From Caldilineaceae bacterium (GTDB lineage Bacteria; Chloroflexota; Anaerolineae; Caldilineales; Caldilineaceae): a stretch of DNA of 5,801 bases. The number at the start of each line of letters is the position of its first letter. The stretch's first letter is position 1. The DNA lies in assembly GCA_012032975.1 (NCBI GenBank), contig JAAUPU010000233.1, positions 1 to 5,801 on the forward strand. Reading direction: 5' to 3'. The notes under the pieces are model-generated. The model was not told the origin of the DNA and made no database searches. It saw only the letters and a program-made list of their open reading frames with translations. Made by a program: the position numbers and the translations under genes. This document shows positions 1 through 5,152 of the stretch, one piece after another.

Positions 1-637
1 TCTGCTTGTCCGCCTGCTCAAGACAGGGGATCAGCTTGAAGAGAAAGGCCACGTCCGCTACCTGCTCCGGCGCACCCTGCAACAGATCCCAGACCTGCGC
101 TACTCCGTTTACCTCTGCCAGCGAGAAAAAATCGTTCAGGAAATCGACCTGGTCCTGGTAGATGTCGCAGGCATGGTAAACGCATGTTGGCGCCAGACTC
201 ATCCACGGAATTGCCAGCGGATTGAGGCCGCACCCAAGGTCGAGTATGCTGGCAATCGGCGCCATGTCGCTCAGCAAGGTCGTGTAGAATGCATCCAGGA
301 TCGGCAATCGCTCGGCGGTGGAACGATGGCGCTTCATCAACTCGATGCAAACAGGGCGGAGCGCGTCTTCGTTGTTGGCGACCCGCAACTTTGCGACCCG
401 CAACTTTGCGACCCGCAACGCCTCGATCCATGTCGCATAGTCAGGTTGTCCCTGCTGGTAGGCCGCGGCGATCTGGTGTAGCTTGTTCTTGGTAGCTTTG
501 ACCGCAGCTTTCACATTCGGGCGATTGGCCAGCTCGCGCGCCCCGATCGCGGCCACCAGGTCGGGCGCGATGGCTCGGTATTTGGCCGAGGAGAGAACGG
601 CTTGCGCCAGTCGGTCGAGGTCGATGGTCTGGTTCAC
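1..637 (-). CDS. Arm/Rmt/FmrO-family 16S rRNA (guanine-N7) methyltransferase, 3' end beyond the left edge
   Basis: The minus frame from GTG 637 stays open to the window edge, giving 212 residues. It reads as the N-terminal helical domain and the start of the SAM-binding domain of the family that methylates 16S rRNA G1405 (ArmA, RmtB, FmrO). Visible signatures are SSAKYRAIAPDLV (15-28; RmtB has ASKKYRALCPDTV), KLHQIAAAY (52-60), HRSTAERLPILDAFY (104-118), the SAM motif ILDLGCGLNPLA (131-142), acidic ACDIY (156-160) and DVAFLFKLIPCLEQ (195-208; RmtB has DLALIFKLLPLLE). RmtB comparisons are from memory. GTG 637 gives the same N-terminal length as RmtB; an in-frame GTG at 694 is an alternative, and neither has a clear Shine-Dalgarno. 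It lies 83 nt after the tgt-like stop, possibly in the same transcript. Family enzymes confer high-level aminoglycoside resistance, but whether this chromosomal homologue does so, or modifies G1405 at all, is unknown. Residues 74-88 are a tandem repeat. No frameshift is seen. Confidence 0.85.
   Translation of the reverse strand, partial: MNQTIDLDRLAQAVLSSAKYRAIAPDLVAAIGARELANRPNVKAAVKATKNKLHQIAAAYQQGQPDYATWIEALRVAKLRVAKLRVANNEDALRPVCIELMKRHRSTAERLPILDAFYTTLLSDMAPIASILDLGCGLNPLAIPWMSLAPTCVYHACDIYQDQVDFLNDFFSLAEVNGVAQVWDLLQGAPEQVADVAFLFKLIPCLEQADKQ
378..419. repeat. 15-bp tandem repeat, 2.8 copies, inside the Rmt-like gene
   Basis: The unit gcgacccgcaacttt occurs at 378-392 and 393-407, followed by a 12-base partial copy at 408-419, all identical. 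Because the unit is a multiple of three, it encodes the in-frame pentapeptides LRVAK, LRVAK, LRVAN (residues 74-88) without breaking the reading frame. It sits between the N-terminal helical domain and the methyltransferase core. RmtB seems to have no corresponding repeat, so this is probably a slippage expansion in a tolerant linker or helix. Confidence 0.9.
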
Positions 638-690
638 GGTTTTGGAGGAAGCTTTGTTTGACCTGCCAGGAAGTTGATGGGAGATGTGGA

Positions 691-708
691 CCACTTTTTA
701 ACAAGTGG
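691..708 (-). other. Short stem-loop in the tgt-rmt spacer
   Basis: The 83-nt spacer (638-720) between the tgt-like stop and the Rmt-like start contains a perfect 6-bp inverted repeat, CCACTT and AAGTGG, with a 6-nt AT-rich loop. There is no U-tract following it in the direction of transcription, so it is not a convincing intrinsic terminator. It could equally be chance or a minor RNA structure ahead of the methyltransferase start. Nothing else recognisable lies in this spacer. Confidence 0.3.
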
Positions 709-720
709 ACGCACCACGCT

Positions 721-1873
721 CTACGCACCATGCGCCAGCCGCGCCATCAACCGCATCATAAAGCGCAAGTTGTGGAGGGTGGCCAGACGCAGGAAGGCCG
801 CGTCGTTGCTCTTGAAAAGGTGATGCAGATAGCCGCGAGAATAGTGGCGGCAAGTCAGACAGTCGCAGCCATCGTCCAGAGGTTCGCGCGCCTTGATATG
901 CTTGGCGTCGTGGATGTAGACGAACGAAAACCAGTCGCCACTATCGTTGAGGTCGGGCCTCTCCTCGGTAAATCGATAAAGCCGGCCGCGGCGTGCATCG
1001 CGCGTCGGCAGCGCGCTATCGAAGGTAGCGTATCCGATTCGCTGGCATCGTGCGACGTAGAGAGGATGGCCCACGCCCAGCGCGTGCATCGGAAAGTCGA
1101 CTGGCAAAAGCTCGCGTGTGTAGCTCAAGAGATCGGTGAGCAGATGTCCGTCAGCGTCAAGCGGCCAGCCGCCGAAGCCATAGCCGTCGAAGCCGATCTC
1201 CAGCAAGGCCTCCACACACTCCCGGCGCAATTCCAGCGAGCCGCCACCCTGGATGACGGCAAAGAGCAGCGGACGTTGGCTCGCGTCCAGTCGCTTTTCC
1301 CGCATCAGCCGCTCGAACTCGGTCTTGCAACGCCGCGCCCAGTCGATGGTGCGCCGCACCGACGCGGCCTGAATCTCTGGCGAATCATCGATGTGGGTGC
1401 AGTCGTCCAGACACATCAGCATGTCTGCGCCGTATGCGACCTGGAGCTGGATGCACTTTTCCGGGGTCAGCTTGAATTTGCGGTTCTGGCCATCGGGCTG
1501 GATAACGATGCCGTTGTCGGTCAACCGACCATACCTGGTATTTTCACGGATCAGCGAGTAGGCCTGAAAGCCGCCGGAGTCGGTGAGGATGGGGCGGGGA
1601 CCAGGCGCACATTTCGTGTAGTCCGCCCAGCGCCTGGACTGTGGACGAACCGGGGTGCTGCATGAGGTGGTAGGTGTTCATGACCAGCGCGGGCACGCCG
1701 CAGTTCAGGAGGTCGGTGCTGTCAACGCTGCGCACCACGCCGAGAGTGGCGTCGGGCAGGAAGGCGGGAAAGTCGAGCGGGCCGCTGGGCAATTGGAGCG
1801 ACGCGGGAGCAGATATCTCGGCAGGCATCGCAGAAGGGGTAGAGGCGCGACCATCCTGCTCTTGGTCAACCAT
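721..1873 (-). CDS. tgt: tRNA-guanine transglycosylase family protein (Tgt-like), frameshifted
   Basis: Two minus-strand frames join into one 383-residue protein if one surplus base (or two missing) is corrected in GGGGCGGGG at 1591-1599. Family enzymes exchange guanine-34 of certain tRNAs for the queuosine precursor preQ1. Repaired numbering: MNTYHLMQHPG 65-75; ILTDSGGFQ 95-103 with catalytic Asp98; LDDCT with Asp156; IQGG with Gln208; TFDSALPTR with nucleophile Asp285; and zinc ligands Cys336, Cys338, Cys341, His367 (CxCx2C, 25 residues, H). All core catalytic and metal residues are present. Odd points: the usual GGLAVGE substrate loop is GGWPLDADG (234-242); there is an insertion of roughly a dozen residues after PTRDARRGRLY; and the protein ends 7 residues after NLRFMMRLM, about 28 short of E. 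coli Tgt. The ATG at 1873 overlaps the smpB TGA (TGATG), implying translational coupling. Membership of the family is secure; preQ1 as substrate is not. Confidence 0.85.
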
Positions 1874-2364
1874 CAATAGCTCTGCTTGAGCGCGCGGCGC
1901 AGGTCGCGATCGCTCTCACGTTTGGCGATGGTATCGCGTTTGTCGTGTAGCTGCTTGCCGCGCACCAGCGCGATTTCGACCTTGGCCAACCCTTTGGCAT
2001 TGATCAACATCCGCAAGGGGACGATGGTCCAGTTGCGCTGGGTGGCCTGGCTGTGCAGCCGGTCGATCTCGCGCTTGTGGAGCAGTAGCCGCCGCTGGCG
2101 CGTCTCGTCGTGGTTGTTGCGGTTGCCCAGCGCATAGTGGGCGATGTGGACATTGGTCAGCCACGCTTCCCCGTTGCGCACCAGCACAAAGCCATCCTGC
2201 AAACTGACGCGGCCAGCCCGCACAGACTTGATCTCGGTGCCGGTCAGCGAGATGCCGGCCTCAAAGGTCTCCTCGATGAAATATTCGTGGCGCGCCTTGC
2301 GGTTGCTCGCGACGGTGCGCGGTCCGGTAGGTGTCGTATTGGAATTGCTTGTCTTCTTGGCCAT
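1873..2364 (-). CDS. smpB: SsrA-binding protein SmpB
   Basis: This 163-residue protein is the tmRNA partner that brings ssrA RNA to stalled ribosomes in the cytoplasm (trans-translation). Recognisable stretches are NRKARHEYFIEETFEAGISL (21-40), TGTEIKSVRAGRVSLQDGFV (41-60), GEAWL (65-69), TRQRRLLLHKREI (88-100), the OB-fold part VPLRMLINAKGLAKVEIALVRGK (115-137) and QLHDKRDTIAKRESDRDLRRAL (138-159). The last part is the basic tail that folds in the empty mRNA channel of the ribosome. Length matches the family (about 150-165). I chose ATG 2364 (MAKK...) because it gives the usual short lysine-rich N-terminus; an in-frame ATG at 2382 adds six residues, and neither start has a strong Shine-Dalgarno. 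No frameshift is seen. The stop overlaps the start of the tgt-like gene by one base. No tmRNA gene is visible in the window. Confidence 0.97.
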   Translation of the reverse strand: MAKKTSNSNTTPTGPRTVASNRKARHEYFIEETFEAGISLTGTEIKSVRAGRVSLQDGFVLVRNGEAWLTNVHIAHYALGNRNNHDETRQRRLLLHKREIDRLHSQATQRNWTIVPLRMLINAKGLAKVEIALVRGKQLHDKRDTIAKRESDRDLRRALKQSY

Positions 2365-2388
2365 CGTCTCGCGTAAAAACATGATGAT

Positions 2389-2453
2389 CCACGAAGTTGC
2401 ACGAAGGCTTACGAAGGAAAGTTCAAACTTCGTGTCCCTTTGTGTCCCCGTGG
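2389..2453. repeat. Intergenic palindromic repeat with 10-nt periodicity
   Basis: In the spacer between the second S41 gene and smpB, acgaag recurs exactly every 10 nt at 2391, 2401 and 2411. The other half carries ttcgtgtccc at 2429 and tttgtgtccc at 2439, again 10 nt apart, then cgtgg. The halves are imperfect reverse complements (ccacg...acgaagg against cttcgtg...cgtgg), so the RNA could fold into a long mismatched hairpin around 2418-2427. There is no U-tract, so a classical intrinsic terminator is unlikely. Strings of the cttcgtgtcc/cacgaagg type recur between genes in many environmental bacterial genomes, as I recall; I could not check this. It may be a dispersed REP-like element or an RNA structure separating the protease and smpB transcripts. 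Confidence 0.7.
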
Positions 2454-2492
2454 AGGGTTTCTATTTCGGATTCCCTTGAAAAGGTCGAACGC

Positions 2493-3804
2493 TCATTCTT
2501 GGATCTCTTCTTGCAGATGCTCCAGCGCCGCGTCCAACTGTGGATCCTCGGGGGAAGGTTCGGCCTCCGGGTCGATTGCGATGGTGATGTCCGGCTCCAG
2601 CCCCAGGCCGTCGATGGAGCGATCCAGCGGTGTGTACCAGCGGGCAACGGTCACCCGCATGATTGCGCCGTTGCTCATGGTATGTGGCAATTGCACGCTG
2701 CCCTTGCCGAAGGTCTTCTCACCGATCAGCGTGGCCCGGCCGGCATCCTGCATCGCACCGGCCACGATTTCGCTTGCGCTTGCGCTGCCACCGTTGACAA
2801 GGACGACGATGGGGATCTCCTTGACCAACGCCTTGCCGTTTGTCCTGTAGGTTTCGGTCTTGCCGTCGCTGAAACGCTCTATCAAGACCACCTGATCTTG
2901 AAGAAAGACACTGGTCACCTTCACCGCCTCGCGCAGCAGACCGCCCGAATTGCCGCGCAGGTCGAAGACCAGCGCGACTGCATCCCGGGCCATCGCGTCG
3001 TCCACGGCCTGGCGCACCAGTTGGCCGGCGTTTTCGTTGAAGGAGTTGAGCCGCACATAGCCGATGTTCTCATTTTCGCCCAGCATATTGGTGGTGATGG
3101 TGGGGATCTCGATGATATCGCGCACGACTTCCACGTCAAAGGGTTCGGTGAACCCCTCGCGTACGACAGTCAGCACGACGGTACTGCCCTTGGGACCGCG
3201 AATCTTTTGTACTGCTTGAGAAACGTCGGTGCCCACCACGCTTTCACCATCGACAGCCAGGATCAGATCGTCGCGGCGGATGCCAGCCTTCCACGCCGGC
3301 TGGTTCTCGAACGGCTCGGTGATGATCAGAGTATTGGCTTCCTGGTCCCAGCCGACGCGCGCACCGATCCCCTCGAAACTGCCCTCGATATGGGTGCGGA
3401 AGAACTCCGCCTCCTCTGGTGTCATAAACGAGGTGTTTGGGTCTTCCAGCAGACCTAACACGCTGCGGATTGCCGCGTAGGTGGCGGCTTCGGACTCCGG
3501 TCGCTCGCCGTAATAATCGCGATAGAGGAGCTCCATGGCTTCCCAGAAAAGCTCAAAGTCGGGATAGAGCGAACCGTTCGGCATCCTGGGCATTCGGCTC
3601 GTCCGAGCTGTCCACAGTGGGCAAGAATGAAAGAGTGGACGCAGTCGCTCTGTCGCTGGCGCTCCATTGGCCCACCAGGAAGCCGATGCCCAGGCCAACG
3701 AGTAATAGGAAGGTCGCAAGCAGCGCGGAACCACAGCCGATCAGCAACGGCTGTCCAATGCTGTTGGGGGATTCTGTTCGCGGGTCGAGCGGTTGTTCGG
3801 TCAT
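2493..3804 (-). CDS. S41 family C-terminal processing protease (CtpA/Prc type), second copy, frameshifted
   Basis: The repaired protein has 436 residues. ATG 3804 starts a hydrophilic N-terminus, then a membrane segment at about 20-46 (LLIGCGSALLATFLLLVGLG...), so the protease domain is probably extracytoplasmic. After ...NAQDAERF the frame changes between about 3567 and 3590 (one base surplus, or two missing) and continues with YPDFELFWEAMELLYRDYYGE. Next come a PDZ domain (about 141-230, EGIGARVGWD...PAWKAGIRRDDLILAVDGE) and the S41 core with FDLRGNSGGLL. Catalytic Ser342 lies in GGSASASEI, Lys367 in FGKGSVQ, followed by Gln371; the Ser-Lys spacing of 25 matches E. coli Prc S452/K477. The acidic tail (EAEPSPEDPQLDAALEHLQEE) has no assigned role. 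Such enzymes bind substrate C-termini through the PDZ domain and cleave tails. It follows the first S41 gene by 24 nt, so the two are probably co-transcribed; no strong Shine-Dalgarno is seen. The paralogues are clearly diverged, so this is an old duplication. Confidence 0.9.
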
Positions 3805-3828
3805 CTATTGGTTGCTTTTATCTGGCGA

Positions 3829-5063
3829 TCAATCGCCTGTTTTCGTATCGGAAGCAGTAGCCGTCGGCGCGTTTTCCGCCAAAAGGGCAATGGCTTCAGG
3901 CAGCGGATCGACCCCCGCCTCGACAAGCACATCTGGCGCCAACCCCTGACCCGTAATCTGGTGATGGTTGGGCGTGAACCATTGCGCATTGGTCACATGC
4001 AGGCTGCTGCGATCCGAGAGTTCGTGGATCAGCTGGACGCTGCCCTTGCCAAAGGTCTTCTCGCCGACCAGACGCGCCCGGCCATTGTCGCGCAGCGCGC
4101 CGGCGAGAATTTCACTCGCACTGGCCGAACCACCATCCACGACTACGACCAGTGGCGCATCGCCTGCCAATGGGTCGGCGTTTGCCTCCAGTTTGGTCTG
4201 GCTGCCATCCGCCCGCTCTTCGATCAGAACAACGCCGCCATCCAGCCAGAGGTCGGCGATCTCCACCGCACTGTTGACCAAGCCGCCAGGATTGCCCCGC
4301 AGGTCGAGGAGAAAGCGTAGAGCGCCCCCTTCCATCAATTCCTGGATCGCGTTGCGCATCTCTCCGCCAGAGCGCTCGGTAAACGTGGTCAGACGCAGAT
4401 AGCCGATGTCGGCGGTCTGCGGGTCGTCGTCCAGCAGACGCCATTCGACGCTTGGCAATTCGATCTCGGCGCGGACGATGCGGAAGGTCATTTCGTTGGA
4501 CTCATCGCCGTCGATCCGCCGCACGACCAGAACCACTTCAGAGTCGACAGGCCCACGCACCAACGTCACCAGGTCGTCCACATTCATCGACGGCGTGATT
4601 TCCTGGTCGTCCACGATCAGCAACAGGTCGCCGTCAGGATGCCTGCCCGTGAGGCCGGCTGGTCCGGGATGGGATGGAGGAGATAGCCATCGTTGGTCAG
4701 CTCAATGTTGGCGCCAATACCGCCAAAGCGACCACTCAACTGCTCCCGCTCCCGCTCGCGTGGTTCCGGTTCGACGAAGAAGGTGTAGGGATCCTGGAAC
4801 GATTCCGCCAGCCCACGCACGGCCCCATAGGTGCGCGCTTCGGTATCCGGCTTTTCGCCATAGAAATCGCGCTCCAAAATCTGCCAGACTTCGGAGTAGA
4901 CCCCCTGATCCGTTGGTTCAGCGCTCTCGCCAGCTTCGGGAACGCTCACGTTGATCGGTTCGGTCGGCGTGTTGAGCAGCGGATAGGTGACGTATCCGAC
5001 CCCAAATGCCAGGCCGAGCAACGAGAGAATCGCCAGGATGACGGGCAATTTACGCAGGTTCAT
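3829..5063 (-). CDS. S41 family C-terminal processing protease (CtpA/Prc type), first copy, frameshifted
   Basis: The repaired protein has 411 residues. ATG 5063 opens MNLRKLPVILAILSLLGLAF, a positively charged end plus a membrane segment (about 7-29), so it is an anchored or exported enzyme. Then follow a helical region (VYSEVWQILERDFYGEKPDTEARTY written here as two parts: VYSEVWQILERD and FYGEKPDTEARTY), the PDZ domain (about 110-195, GGIGANIEL...PASRAGIL), and the S41 core with LDLRGNPGGLV. The catalytic dyad is Ser315 in GGSASASEI and Lys340 in FGKGSVQ, with Gln344. The frame breaks inside the PDZ domain: one base is missing at the CC at 4631-4632. Restoring a third C gives the expected AGILTGDLLLIVDD instead of AGILTATCC-stop. 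A longer upstream reading of this frame to 5480 is rejected, because it overlaps the conserved methyltransferase and the membrane anchor starts at 5063. It is first of the protease pair and has a candidate promoter directly upstream. Confidence 0.9.
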
Positions 5064-5074
5064 AGGCACGCTCG

Positions 5075-5102
5075 ATTGTACCACAGCAGACAGGTCCACC
5101 AA
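5075..5102 (-). promoter_or_regulatory. Candidate sigma-70-type promoter for the protease pair, near-leaderless
   Basis: Read on the minus strand, TGGTACAAT forms an extended -10 (TGn plus TACAAT at 5075-5080). A weak -35, TTGGTG at 5097-5102, lies 16 nt upstream, or TTTGGT with a 17-nt spacer. Only 11 nt separate the -10 hexamer from ATG 5063, and they contain no Shine-Dalgarno. A start 6-8 nt after the -10 would therefore give a leaderless or almost leaderless mRNA. It sits in the 89-nt spacer 5064-5152 after the methyltransferase stop, which holds nothing else I can identify. Prediction by eye only. Confidence 0.45.
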
Positions 5103-5152
5103 AGGAAGCGGGCGATCAATCCGGTCTGCAACTTGAGGCCCAAAGGCTGACT

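Noticed and set aside
378..419. CRISPR-like array
   Set aside because: The units are 15 bp, directly adjacent, without spacers, and are coding.
18..431. 137-codon minus-strand open frame with GRKVA repeats
   Set aside because: It is the out-of-frame reading of the Rmt-like gene; the repeats are the same 15-bp tandem unit read in another phase, and it shows no family motif.
691..708. Intrinsic terminator after the tgt-like gene
   Set aside because: The stem is only 6 bp with low GC and there is no T-tract after it on the minus strand.
441..731. 96-codon minus-strand open frame
   Set aside because: Overlaps the conserved N-terminus of the Rmt-like gene in another frame and has no motif of its own.
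1148..1174. DpdA-type DNA-modifying Tgt relative
   Set aside because: The full CxCx2C-H zinc site and the tRNA-type Tgt core are present, and no other dpd-type gene is in view.
658..1665. 335-codon plus-strand open frame
   Set aside because: It lies antisense to the tgt-like gene, has no recognisable motif, and is low-complexity in the way expected of the complement of GC-rich coding DNA.
2397..3458. 353-codon plus-strand open frame
   Set aside because: Antisense to the second S41 protease, whose PDZ and catalytic motifs are unmistakable; it also begins inside the palindromic repeat.
1589..4634. Programmed ribosomal frameshifting at the three breaks
   Set aside because: The breaks differ in direction, share no slippery heptamer or common downstream structure, and hit unrelated proteins; indel error is simpler.
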